A DNA stretch of 64,000 nucleotides from Epiperipatus broadwayi. Taxonomy: Eukaryota; Onychophora; Udeonychophora; Euonychophora; Peripatidae. The translations under genes and the position numbers were made by a program. The notes under the pieces were generated by a model that was given only the letters and a program-made list of their open reading frames with translations, did not search any database and was not told the DNA's origin. Numbering within the stretch: position 1 is the stretch's first letter; each line of letters starts with the position of its first letter. Shown here one piece after another: positions 39,401 through 54,400 of the stretch. Location: contig JAQFVV010012545.1 in NCBI GenBank assembly GCA_028023455.1, forward strand, positions 1,488,001-1,552,000, given 5' to 3'.

Positions 39401-42400
39401 CTGTGGCAATTACATTTGTTTTAACTAGATTAAATTTTGACTTGTGTGTAGAATTTATTTTTTTCCAGTCCATTAGAGACATGATGGATAGTCCTGCTCC
39501 ACTGTCTATCTCCATTGTGACTTTAGTTTCCACGATTATTAAATCTAGTATAATCTGTTCACTTATCTTAGTTTTTACTCTTTTAATTTCTGACGTTTTG
39601 TTCATGGTTCCAGTTAATTTTACATGCGTCCATTGTTGATTGTTATTCTTTCTGCAAATGCTTGCCATGTGGCCTTTTATGCCACAAATACGGCACTTTA
39701 GGTTTTTGAATTTGCAAACTCTTTTTACGTGTCCCTTTATGCCGCAAGAAAAAGCAAGTAAAATCCTCTCTTGGAGTTCGTGATGATGTTTCCGCTGTGT
39801 CCGTTTTACATACGCTTACAGCAATATTTGCTTCCTTAGTTCCAGCTTGGAATTCCATCGCATTTGTTATCATCATCTCATGAGCAATACATTTAGTAAT
39901 TGCAGAGTTGTAATCTATGTCTATTTCGCTGAGCAATAATTTTCTCAAATTATGGTCGATCATGCCGTAGAGAAATTGATCTAAGAGCATGTCGTCCAGA
40001 TAAGGAAATAAACAGTCTCATGCGAAGGTTCGCAATGCAATATTATACTCGGAAAAGGTTTCGTTTGAGTGCTGTTTTCGCATTCTAAACCGTAGGCTTG
40101 CGACTCTTTTGGTAACTGCAGGCTGAAAATATGCAGTAAGTTTTTCCACTAATGCTGTATACGATAACTGTTCTGGGGTTTTATTGTCCGCTAATTATTT
40201 GGCAATTTGCAAAACATCTGTTCCAGCGAAAAATAATAATATCGAGACTTTAGTTTAGTCGTCTTCAATTTTATTCAGCCTCATGTATCGTTCCAATTGT
40301 TCTACGTATAGAGTCCATCCAGCTGGATTTCCGATCTCAAATTCTCTGATATTTTGTGCAGGAAAAGCCATGCTTGTACGAGCTATTCGAAATTGCTTTT
40401 TATCTTCTCTTTTGTTTACAAAACGACGACCTCCATAATCCTGTCTGACTGCGCCATCTGCAGTGTTTTCAGGGAGTTAAAACAGCTGAAATTGCATAAA
40501 TAATAATATATATATATATACATATGGAATAATAATATTAACAAGAATAACTATTTCGTTCCGTAACAATTTGAAGATAACTACAAGCAGAGCGAGTCTA
40601 AATTTCTTCTCTCGCTATTATCATTTACAGTTCGTTAATTATTTGCACTTAGTTACCATCGTCATTAGTACATAAATACGCCTTCATATAATCCATTTAG
40701 GCTTATTTTCTGTTTACACTTTACTCCTATTTTTTATATATTCATCGGGAGAAAATAACAAAACAACAACAAGAAACAAACGTTCTTTTTTACTTCACTC
40801 TAATTCATCAACACTTCAACGTTTGCCACCCCCTCTAGTTATTATTTTTAGAGTTAATCAGTCCATTTAGTGCATAGACGAAGCCCATTTAGTTTTGTAC
40901 GTTTATTATTTTGTAAATGATTTAAATGATATGAATAGTCTTAAAATTGTAAGTTTCCTATTATTCGCTAATTAATCTTTACCCGTAATCATTTCTCAAA
41001 AGAAAATGTAATTTTATTAAATTATTTAAGCAAAATCCATCACATTTTCCTAAACCAAACTTAGCTCTTTAGGTAAAATCTATTATAGAAATTTTAAAAT
41101 TAAATTTTATCAGTATGTACATTGTATATCTTATTTGTGCTTATGACCATTAGTGCCTAAGTATTAATTGTCCTGCAGAATTTTGTAAAATCTCATCAGA
41201 AGTGAATTTGTTTTTCTTATATAGTGTTTATTTTAATGTTTTGTTATATAAACATTGTTTGTTTATAAAGTTTAAGCTATGAGAGATTTTAAAGTTTGAA
41301 TATGTGGAAAACAATCTACTCCTTTAAATTTGGGTTTTAATTCTCACTGTTTCCTTTATATTATACTTTCTTAAAATTCATTTATTGCCCTGGATTTTGT
41401 GGACGTTCCATTATGCTAGAGAGCTAACTATTTAAATCAGGAATGAATTCACATTTGTTTGCGCAATATATATATATATGCGTGTATACGTTTTTATGTA
41501 CTTTATGGTTACAATTATTAGTGGAAATTTAAATATGATTAATCCAATAATGTTAGTCTCCCTTAAAAGTAGATGTATTTTCAACTATTTAAATCAGGAT
41601 TGAATTCACATTTTGCACAATATATATATATGCGTGTATATATTTTTATGTATTTTATGGTTACAATTATTCATTTGTCTTTATTGTTCTTGCTTTGCTA
41701 CTTAACTCTCAGGACCTGTGGAAATTTTAAATATGATTAATCCAATAATGTTAGTCTCCCTTAAAAGTAGATGTATTTCCTACTAGGGATTTCCCTTTTC
41801 TAAATATTGCCATTAGAATGTGCATGGTCACACATGGATAAGCCATCCCAGCACATCAACTTTTATTGTTACGCAAAGATATGTTTTGGTCTGCGGGCCA
41901 GCATATTTTCTCATTCATTGACTTCTCTTAGCAAAGCCTCTTGAGGATCGCAAATGATCTTATGTGTTCTTTTATTGTAGCCATAACGTCATACCATCTT
42001 TAGCATTCTTAATTTATTCTCTATGTATGAACCTGAAATGTTCTCTCTAAATGTGATGGCATGTCTTTCCTTAGCCAATCCAGTTAATCACATATAATAT
42101 AGAATTGTATTTACGTAAGATAAACATTTGTTTTCCCACATTCATAACTTACAACCTGTTTAAATGTAATAATGATCTAATGCAACTCATTCATATTCAG
42201 TTGTCTATATATGTATAAAGAAAGAAAATAGATTTATTTTCTTAAATTTATAGGTTTATTAAGGGTTAAAATGGTGGATTATTGCTGATTTATACTTGGC
42301 AGACTGCTTAACCAACCGTTTATATTTGGTAAACAAATGTATTATATTTTTGGCTGTATCAAAATATAATTTGTGTATTAAATGGATTGCAATTGCTTGC

Positions 42401-45400
42401 AAAATTAAAATACGATAATATTGATTAAATTACAATATTATCTGATTTATTTAATGAATTTTAAATTACGATAATTGCGAGTCCAATATGTATAATCAAG
42501 TTATGTAGACAAAGACTGACATATATTGTTTGATGACACTTATATGTATAATAAATATATATTATATTAGTACTTTGAAGTCTCGGTTTGCCATTATTCC
42601 GAATCTCTAACATAAATCCCTTTTATTAGTTATAAGATTTTATGAGTTTAAATTAATTATTTTTGTTATGTTGCCATGAAGTTATTATTATTGCAGTTCC
42701 TGATGACACTTATATGTATAATAAATATATTGTGACGGTAGATGTGTATGTTGGCTAACCCAGTTCGAATACTAGGGAAGCTTGCCCTAAAATATAAAAA
42801 AATCCCCCCCTTTTTTTTACACCACAAACAAACAAAATTCTCCCCGGGAAAAAAAAACAATTAAAATTAAAAAAAATGTTAAATAAAAAAAAAAAAAAAT
42901 ATATTATATTAGTACTTTGAAATCTCGGTTTGTCATTATTCCGAATCTCTAACATAAATCCCTTTTATTAGTTATAAGATTTTATGAGTTTAAATTAGTT
43001 ATTTTTGTTATGTTGCCATGAAGTTATTATTATTGCAGTTCAAATCGATCAAATCTTCAATTTATTTAAATTATCAATCAATGTCAGGTATATTCTACAC
43101 CGTTCTGTAATTGTAATAAATCTGTTGTATTAAGTCGCGTGTGAACCCTGAACTCTAGCTGGGATGGAGTGAGAATGAAACTCGCCAGTATCATCAAAAG
43201 CATTGTTCCTGTAGTCATAGACCCTGGAGCACTAGTAAATAGGTTGATATTTGGTATTGTTACTGACTTATATATCTTACACATACAAGATGGATATACA
43301 TTTACTTGGATTCTATGTCTTGTTGAATGAACACATGATTTTGACCAGTACAATATGGATTTGAAATTTAGATACCTAACAAAAAATTAATACAAAAATT
43401 ACAGACCAGTCAATGAAGTACGGAGAGATGTATACTGGGAATACCAAGAAAAAGAATTGAAAATGAAATATGTGGATGAGAGGAGAACAAACAAATATTG
43501 ATATCACATAAAGAATTAAACAGACTGAAATGAAGGACAAGCTGGACATGTAGCCTGTTCATTAAAGTTTAAGGAATTGCTATCTTAATACAAGCTGAGC
43601 ACTGATTGTATATATGTGAAAGAGATTATGATCTGGCCCAACTGACGAGTGCCTATTCTGCAAGAAATGCATATATTCTGCAAGAAATGCATATATTATG
43701 GATTACTTATCTTTTTCACATATGTGTAGTCATATATATCGGTTATTTGAGGTGGAGTGAAGAATGAATATCGATTGAAAATACTAAGTTCAAATTCCTC
43801 TATTTATTCTAATCTTGCAAATTTAATAAAAATACAAAAAATATGAAGTTTTTTAAAATTATTATAATGCAAAGCACATGCCAATTGGCATGTAGTCCAT
43901 GTATGTATTTTAATAATTACATCTTTATATAACATTTTCATTGGAAACATAATGGATGAAATTAATCATAGAATTAAACTTGGTTGGAATGCTTTTGGTA
44001 GAAATAACTTGATACTAAAAGGAAATATGCCTATGTGTTTGAAAAGGAAGGTTTTTAATAAATGTGTTTTGCCAGTTCTTACTTATGGATCCGAGACTTG
44101 GACACTTAATAGAAGAGCAATACAGAGATTTCAGACCACTCAAAGAAGTATGGAGATATGCATGTTGGGAGTAACAAAAAGGGATCGAAAACGCAATGTA
44201 TGGGTAAGAGAACAAACAGGTGTTACTGACCTCATTGAAAAAATTAAAAGACTGAAGTGGAGTTGGGCTGGACATATTGTTTGAAGAGATGATAATAGAG
44301 GGACAATTAAGAAATTTTAAACGGGATGCCAAGAAATTGTAAAAGACCCAGAAAGAGACTACATGTGAGATGGATGGATGAAATAATAAAGTGTGCAGGG
44401 GTGATGTGGAGAAGAGAAGCTAAAGATAGGAAAAGATGGATTGAAGGTGGAGAGACCTTCATCCTGCAGTGGATTGATAATGGTTGATGATGATAACATT
44501 TTCATAATTTTTAAGTTTTCTCAATTTTTTTTATATATAAAAAAGATAAAATCAAGCAGTCATATATAATTTTTTTGTAAAATTGATAATCAAGCATATA
44601 TTTATTCTAACTTGTGACTGAATGTTTGCTGTGATAATATTTCCTTACAATATTACATCTTTGTCTCATGAAAGCAAGTGATTAATTCAAATTCATGCCA
44701 TTATTTATCCTATAGGGTCACAGTAGCTTGATGAAAATGGTAGTAGCTTATTCCTTTTTCTTTCATGGATGTAATTATCAATTTGCATCCACAAAGTAAT
44801 AAAATATAAAATTAGGATGGTGATAGCATGATTGTAATTCTCAGATATTTGTAACAACATATGCATCTTTTCCAGTGCTTTGAATAATTTAAGTAATTGT
44901 TTACAATAAATGTGTTATTATCATTCAAGTGTTATTAAAAATATTTTCATTAAAATTATATAAGTAAGGTAAGAGTAATATTTCAATATGGTCTTTGCTT
45001 CATACTGAATATGTTTTATAATTATATATATATAAGAACCATTGTAATTTTGAAATGAATAAATCTATCAATAAATATTGCATAATTTATTTTTTATTGA
45101 CAAGATCACTTGGATTTCTAGCTGACTGATAATAAATATAATAAAGACAGAAAAATCAAAATCAGATATGAAAGATTTAGATATAAAAACAAAATCTGTC
45201 TTTCCCATATTTCAATATTAGATAATATGACACAATACCTTTGTTAACAGGATGTTAACAAACAAATTTTGTTAACCATGAATTATTTTATAATGTAAAA
45301 AAATGCACTGGTTTTAATGATATAAATACTTTTTTTAAAGTTAAAAAACAAATAAACATGTAACACCATTACATCATCTAAAAGCAATATTTTTTTAAAA

Positions 45401-48400
45401 CATTTGGTTGTTTATATATTAACACAAATGAATAATTGAAATTCTCTCCTGTCTCTAACCTTACCGCATACCACTGCATTCATTATAATGTGAATGTTAA
45501 ATATTTTTAAATTACTATCAATTACAATACAATAATGTTAAAAAAAAGTAATTACTGTTTCCATTACAGTATGGACTAATAAAACATATATTCTACAAGA
45601 ACTAAAAGAAACTCTACGCATAAATATCCAAATGTGAAATATTAACTATACTCAATATATATAATATATGCACATATCCAATATAAATATAATTACAATA
45701 ATATAATTACCTGTAAAGCATTTCTAAGGCTTATTCTGGTTTTAAAAAAAGCAAACTGCTGAAATTCTGGTTCTGCTTCTTCAAACAATGCATTCTGTTT
45801 TAAACATAATATATATAATACTAATAAAAATATATAAATAAACTCTATAAACAATTTACTATAATTTTCTTTATTACATTTTTAGTTCTAATTTTTAGAT
45901 ACATTTTTCTTAAAAAAAATATTATCTATCAAGTCATAATTTTATTTTAAAAACATAACTTTACCTTTAAAAGTTGTCCTAAGCTTAAATTTAAATCTAC
46001 TTGCGCTTTTCCGAACACTTTGGTGGATACATCTGTAACAGGACAGAAATATTTAATTTTTATAACATCATTTTTGCTTTATTTGTTTACACGTTTTTAC
46101 GTTTAAATATGAACTAAAAAATATTCTTACTCTTATTGGCTCCAACTTTTCTGCTCATATTTTGTACTCTGTTAGACAATTGCAACTCAACAGCACCTGT
46201 TTCTAATCTTACTGCACTAGAAGTTGGTGTAGTGGCAGTTATTTGAATGCCCTGGAAATATATACAAATAATATACTTATATACGTGTTTATATATAAAA
46301 TGTATAACAGTAGTAATGTATTTTATAAATAACTATAATAAACCACAAAAGTACTTTCAATTAATTTCTTAACCTTCTTCAATTGAAAATCATTTACATT
46401 TAAATTTAGCAAAGTAAATGTCACCATGTTACACACCAAGATTAATGAATTTTAACATTTGCACATTGTTTATTAATAAAAAATATCCTACTTTTATTTA
46501 TCTATATTGCTTTCCTAATTTTTCTTATAGTTGCTCTCCTCAGAAAAAATCTTAACATTTTTCAGATTGAAATTGAAAGTAAACTCGTGTGTTTTTCACA
46601 ATAAAAAAAACAGATGTCATTATTAAACCATTACTTTTCTTATATTTTTATACATTTATATAATAATTGATGCTATTTTAACCTTTTCTCAAGATAAAAT
46701 TTGATATACAATATTACTTTTTTGTTTCATAGGTATACTTTTTGAATTATTTATCAATCCATTATCATTAGGTGAAACTCAAAACAAAACATTACATAAA
46801 TCTCTCTATATATTTTTGAAAAATATAGTTTGAGCATTTGAAATACATGAAGAAGATATCCTTTTTTTATCGTTAACCTTCTGTTTCTTTAAATAAGTGT
46901 ATATATATACATTTTAAATTGATATAAAAAACAATAAATTCAGTTTCAGTCAATTCTTTTGTAAATATTTCAATATTTGGAGTGAATCTGGGATGATGGA
47001 AAAATTATCATCAACCCCGAGTCAATAGAAAAATTACCGAAAAATATTTCAAATAATGAAACTTAATATAAATTTAAAATACATAATATATAAAATAATA
47101 TCAAAAAATATATAAGTAATGCTATATATTCTAAGAGCATGAGAGATCTTGATATCTCTGAGAGATCAGCCCAGTTAACTCACTAGAGTAACTATAAGTA
47201 TAATGAAATAAATTCACCAGCATTACCAATAAGTATAAGTACTACTCATTCATCATCAGTGAATGATTAACAATAAAAATAAATCAACAGTCAATTTTGT
47301 AACTGAACTTAAAATGGGTCTACTATAGACCAGATCAAGCTTTGCCAACTTGAGGTAATTATTTAAACATTACTTTGGAAGCACAAATGCAAGTACTAAT
47401 CCATCTGAATATATAACCATACAAACAATAATCCTGGGATATTAAAACATGCTGATCATCATCAATGCTCTGGTCACTTAATATCATTAATGTACTGGCC
47501 ATTACAAACTTAATTTCTATTAGAGACTAAACTAAAATAAAATGTAATGCATATGAATATATTCTTAGCACCAAACCAGGAACCTTAGTCAACTGGATGC
47601 CCATAAACACAATTATTAATCCCTTTTTCTATCAGACCATTATGCATGAATCTAGCTTAGAGAACATAAGATCTATAACTGTTATTGTGATCAAGATATG
47701 ACACAATCCATAATATCCTAAAAACTTTACAATCAAGTTCATTGGAATAATTTTAACAATTGAATACAAGTTTATTAACAACAACAACAAAAAATGACAT
47801 TACGGTTTTTAGAATTCAGCTATACACATAGAAGACTTCTGATTTTGATTACTATACAAAATTCAAATTATTAAGGTGTGATTTACATATATGTTCCAAT
47901 ATACAACACCTATATATATCTGCACATAAACATGTGATATAATTTTACAAATGAACATATTTGAATGACATTTAATGATAAAAAAAAAGATTAAATTTTA
48001 TACATATATCTATATGACACGCATTGATATGTGCACACAGAGATGTAGCATAATAATTTCTGAACATATTTGAATTGCCATAAAATAAAAAAATTTAATT
48101 ATTACATTGTGATTTACATATAAGTGTCTATCTGACCCACATTGATATTTGCACATAGATATGCAGTACAATTGATTTATATTTCAATCATCATATAAAA
48201 TACAATAAATGATTAAAATTTTCAGTTATCACATTTTAATAATACGAAAAACTTATATTAGATTTACTTAAATTACATATATATAATTGCACAGACGTGT
48301 GACATATTAATTTATTAACATATTTAAATTTGTTAAAATAATAAATGACATTAATTTTTATAATTAACATATATGTTTGGACTCATTGGCATTTATATCA

Positions 48401-51400
48401 TATATTTTAACTTGTCAAAATAATAAAATTATTAAAAATACATTTTCATAATTAATTTCCTGTTAAATATACATAAGATTCACACATCCGTGTGAATATA
48501 TAAAAAAGTAATAATATAAATCAGTTTTGAAATTCTATCATAACAGTTTACTCTTTTGTTTTCTTAAAATAATATCAACTTCTTGACAATTTATAAGTTC
48601 ATTTTTTGATATCACTCTCAGTCAATTAATAACGTCCTTAAATTAATCCAAAAAGATTTGTTTTTAAGTAATAATATAAATCAGTTATCAAATTCTATCA
48701 TAACAGTTTACTCTTTTTTTTTTTAAAAAAATAATATCAAATTCTTGACAGTTTTTAAGTTCCTTTTTTGACATCACTCTCAGTTAATTAATTTTAAATT
48801 TATCTAAAAAGATTTGTTTTTTTGATTTCTTTTTTTTCTTTCAAAATTAGGATTGTCAATTAATTAATTATTGATTCTTAGCTTTTCTTTTAATTCAAGC
48901 AAAATTATTTACTTGTTTCACATTTAAAATGTTTCAATAAATGATTTAAAATATCGTTCTATATATATCTATAACTTTTAAACTCATTTTTACTGAAAAA
49001 AATATTTAAAATTTTGTTCTCATTATATATAATGCTACTCACCATATACATTTATTTGTGCTTCTCTGCATAAAGATAAATCAGCATATGTATAAATTAA
49101 TTCTTTACCAAACTGAGAGATTTCTCTTGGTGAGATTGGTTTATAGTTACATCGGGAACAATATAATTCAGGTATGATTGACATTCAATCAGTTCCCTTC
49201 TGTCTAAGATTTGATAGACTTCAAGTCAACAAGCTGTCTTGTAGAACACATTTGTAGCTGTGAAACACAAAGAAGTTGGGTTATTTTCGTCCATGTGAAT
49301 TCAAACTCCATCATCATGAACTAGTAGCTGCTGCTTCTGAACATGCCTTCCTTGCAGTCTTACATCTTCATGGTAGTTTTTTGTCCGGATCTGAACTACT
49401 CTGCTAGCTATCTAATTACTGCTAACTACAACAAAAAACTACCCAATTCCTCTAAAAACAACAAACTATTACTGCTTTTATATCCACCCTTTTTTTATAG
49501 TAGGGTGACAAAAATTTATTAATTAAAAACTTTTTCTTATCTCTCTTGATTGGAAAAAGTTAATTTCATTTCACTTTAATCCTTTGGAATTTTATCAAAG
49601 TATTATCTACAAAGATTTTTAAAAATAGATAATAGAAATGTTTACAATTATTTTAATTTCAAAATCAGAATTCAATAAAAATATTTATTAGACCTTTTAA
49701 ATGTTTAATTTATAATAAAATTTTATTTTAAATTCAAAATTATTTAATCTTTGATTATTATTTTGTTACCAGTGAAATGTAGACAATATCTACAAAAACT
49801 TTTGTCCGTGTTTATTTCTACTTTTCATTTTAACTTTATATATATATATTTGTGCACACACACTATGTTATTGTGTGCGATGTAACATAACTGTTCCAAT
49901 ATGCATAGAAAGATCTCATAATGTAGTACTAAAGTCGCAGCTCCTGTACCTTGCTTGCTATATTTTGTAGAAAATATATTATGCTTTAGTAACTCGAGAG
50001 CTATAAGTTATAAAGCTAAGTTTTACTTCAGAAAAAAAATTAGTAATAAAATGAAAATGTATATTTAGTTTAAAAACCAATAATAAGATCGTTAACAATT
50101 AATGGAAACATAAATGTAAATAGATATGTAAGTTTTTAAAAAAGTAATCAAAAATAAAATTTGTAAAATAAAGGTAACTTTATTTTGATAATTTGAATTT
50201 AAGTCTAATTCAATGAAGAAAGATTGGTTTGCAGATAAATTAGACTTAAACAGATAAAATGTAAGTTAAAAGCATTCTATAAAAGACTGCTGAAAGATAA
50301 TGCAAATGATTATTTTCAAGGCCGGATATAACTTGTGGATTTACAATACCAAAAAAACTGTGTATTGTTAAAATCAAACCACTAAACTATTTTAGGAGAA
50401 AACAAATGGAATAAATATTTGAAACTAATTACTGTGGAATGTGAACGGACTTAATTAGAAGCCAGATCCTCATTGGCATTGTAAAGATGCATTAGTAAAA
50501 TGGATTTACAGTTACAGTTGAATGATAGGAATTTCTTTAATAAATTCAAGCAAGGAGAAAACAGTATAAATAGAACGTGCAATAAAAGAGCGGGGTCGTC
50601 AGTTGTTGTTGCTGTCATAAAGATCTGTGAAAAAAGTGCCCCAGACTTCTGCAATGATGGAAGTGTCCCAGAGACCATGCTTCTGAAGGTGAAAGAAAGC
50701 TGACTAGGTACAATGTTTATAAACCTCACTGGTATTTTGTGATTTGTATATGCTTGAGAAGCCTAATTAGAATTGTGTTTAAGTGCTGTGAGTATAAACT
50801 TTTAATATTCACTTAGATCCATCACTATTGTAGTGGCAGTATTTGTTTGTTTGGTGGTGATTATAGCATTGAAGATTTAGAACTTTAAATAAAGAACTAA
50901 TTGTTAATGTGTATATAAAGTAATTATGCATTGTTATTTAGTAAAATCTTAACTGATGTGTATATACCTAATATGTAAATAAATGTATTTATTCTTATTT
51001 AATACTTTTGTGATAATTGTTGGTAGTCAGTTTCATAGCTAAACACACCATATTATTGTTTACTATGTAATACAACTGTTTCAATATGCAGAGAAAGATC
51101 TCATAATGTAATACTAAACGCAGCTCCTATGCCATGCCCATAATCACGAGTTTGAATCTAGATGAATTTTTTCCAGTTCCAAGCTAGCTTAGAATTTTTT
51201 TTATCAAATAGTCAGTTCATAGCAACAGAACTAGCACTACAATTAATTATTTCTCAGTAAATAAATATCTTTAGTTAGAGAATAAAACAAAAAAAAACAA
51301 ACATTCAAAAACCTCACTACTTAATAGCTGATTACTCGTAATGCCTTTTTATCTTTACTGCTTGGTTTTGGAGAAGAAAGCTGTGAGAAATCTTTAATTT

Positions 51401-54400
51401 TGTAGTGGTCTATTTAAATGTTGCTTACCTATATTATTTTTAAATAGACTACTGCAAACCAATGTTCTCTTCAAAGTTGTCCTCCTCACAGCAAGAAGCA
51501 ATGATAGCATCTTCATAAAATAACTATGGCCATTCATAAAACAAATTCAAGCTGGTTTTTAACAACCTTTTTATGTCATAACTAAAACTACCATTTCAAC
51601 TTGAAGCATAAATTAGCTAGAGACAGATGTCATTTTATATATTTCTATTGCATTATATATAATCAACAATCATATACACAGATATTATATGTAATTAAAT
51701 AAATTCGGCACTTCCTAAAAAAATATATATCGTCGTAGAATGAACTGAAGACCTAAACAGTTGTCAAACATGCTAGAATAGCATTATGATCATAATCCAT
51801 TTATTTTACAATATAAATTTGTAAATATAAAATTGCAATTATATTAAGTTCAAACGAGCTTAGTAAGCACACCTGAAAAAATATATTCCACCCAAAATAT
51901 ATATTTTTAATATGAAAAATTGGACTATTTTTACAATGAATATTTTTTTATCAATATTCAAGATTTGCATTGCAAGACAATTTTGAGATTTCATTCTGGT
52001 AATTACACTCATACATATATATTAAATCTATAGTGTCAAAAGATAAATAGATCAATTATATGTAAATTAGATCTCCACAGCCTTCACACTTAAATTTAAA
52101 CCAATAAATATTTCAATTCATTGTCAAGACGATACTAGAATAGGCAAGAAATATACTTCATACCTTTGTCTATGACATGCAAATAGATTATTAGTGCTAG
52201 CAACAATAAGCAATGGATAGAAATTCAAGCTGCATAAAAATCAATCAAGATAAACTATTTGAAGATACATTAATAATCAATTTTCTAATATTTCAAACAA
52301 ATTATTATACAACATTTAATATATATACAAAAAAATCTAAAATGCCAAACAGACTCTTTAAATATCAAATACATAATTAAAAAGTGAATTTCCATTAACT
52401 ATCCATTCACAATGTTGACTTAACAATGGATAAAATATTTATTAGTGTCATAAATTAATTTACATTTATACATATAAAATTTTTACAGTGAGGTAAAACT
52501 ATATTTTATATTTTCAAAAAAAATATTCTTTTAATAAAAATACCTTAAGTCTGAGTTGCAAAGAATACAACATTCGAGTTGGTTTGGCAAGAACGACTGC
52601 AGATTTATCATCATCGCCCCATAAAGGTACTGGTTTATCACCTCCTGAAACTTTCTGGACAACTTCATTTACTTCCTAAACAACCATAATATTTATTCAA
52701 AATTTTTAAAAATAGATAAACAATAACTTTTAAATACATAGTAAAGTGAATAAATAAACAAATAAAGGTAAAAATTTGATAAAAATAAAAATTTTAAATA
52801 CTAATTTATAAATGATCTACAGTATTAACTTTCTTATAAGACGATAATTCACTCTCCATAAAATTAAAATTGTCAATACAGTATTGATATTCAACTGAAT
52901 GTAAATATCATACAAGATTAAGACTTATTTCCAACAAAGAAAATATTATCATAATAAAAAATATTCAGGAAATGGTTATTTATTAATTTTGCAAAGATTT
53001 TAACTTAATATAACTAGCAAAGTGATTAGAAGAATGATGTATTTCTCTCTATATACATATATTAAAACAAAACTTTGGAATTAACTCTAAAATATTCAAA
53101 ATACCAACTTATAAATAAATAAGAGCTATTGTTTCCTGAAGGTTGATGATAGTGGTATTTTAGTTGTATTTTTATATTGGACTTTTTCTATCATTTAATA
53201 TACGTATTGAATGTCGTTAGTAATAGCACACAGTCTCCTCCCTTTTTCAGGTGTTGCAGAGAGTATTAGCATGGGAATCGAACATGAACCCTTAGATTCT
53301 TGAATACTGAATTTTAAGGTAAAGCTCCCACCAAATGAAACATCCTGCCAAAGGCAACAGTCAGTAGAAATTTCATATACTTATCTATGATGCTCCTCAA
53401 GAGCCAACTTGATTAGTGATTTCCATACATTATACATAGTCACACTAGATTAACTTATGGGATTGTTAGCCATTGTCATATGAGCAGCTTCTTTAAATTT
53501 TCTTCTTTGTATCTTTTCTTCTCTATCTAATACTTTTGTATTTTCTCAATTGAACATATGTTCATTGGTACGTATATAGTCCACTACCTTTATTTTGTGT
53601 TCTTGCAATTGCTTTTCAATGGGATGACTGGTCTCATCAATATATGTTCTTCCACATTCACATGGTATATCACAGATGCACTTTTTGCTTTTCAGTCTTT
53701 CCAGTTTAGGCTTTGCAGATGTTACAATTCCTTGTAGTGTGGTATGGCTCTGGAAAGCTGTTCTGATGTTATACTATTGCAGATTTTCCTTAATTTGTCT
53801 GCTATTATTGGTAAATATGGATACACTACTGTAGCAATAATTTTTTCTTTTTGTTGTCTATTTAATGTTTTCTTAATAACAGCTGATGGATAACCATTAT
53901 TCACAAGAATTTGTTGTATATATATCACTATGGAACAGAGCAAAAGAAGTTTGTTCAGAAACTAGTAATTTGAAATAAGAAAAGATCTGTATAGAACAAA
54001 CTCTTATGAAAAATGGTTATCCATGAGGTATTATTAAGAAAACTTTAAATAGACAACAAAAAGAACCAGCAATCATTGGTATGGTAGTGTATCCATACCA
54101 AACAAAAATAATAGACAAATTAAGGAAAATCTGCAATCAGTATAACATCAAAAGAGCTTTCCAGAGCCATACCACACTATGAGAAATTGTAACAGCTATA
54201 AAGTCTAAACTTCAAATGCTGAAAAGCAAAAACTGCATCTATGAAATACCATGTAAATGTGGAAGAATGTATATTGGTGAGACTATTTGTCCCATTGAAA
54301 GTGATTGCAAAAACACAAACAGATGATTAAAAGAGAAAACAGACGTGTTTAAAGTAGCAGATCGTGTATGTACCAATTAACATGTTCAATTGGAAAAATA

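Larger units (their letters stand above)
36079..40879 (-). mobile_element. Near-complete Ty3/gypsy retrotransposon with 5-bp TSD
   Basis: LTRs at 36084-36502 and 40459-40874 begin TG and end CA on either strand and are flanked by the duplicated pentamer tagac (36079-36083 and 40875-40879). On the minus strand the order is 5' LTR, PBS-like site, gag, zinc knuckles, protease, RT, RNase H, integrase, polypurine tract and 3' LTR, which is the Ty3/gypsy order (integrase after RNase H). It lies in the 13.3-kb BLTP1 intron in the same orientation as the gene. The polyprotein is broken by several stops and frameshifts, so the copy is not autonomous. Confidence 0.95.

Noticed and set aside
38286-39639. 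Plus-strand open frames over the gypsy pol region
   Set aside because: They are antisense shadows of RT and protease.
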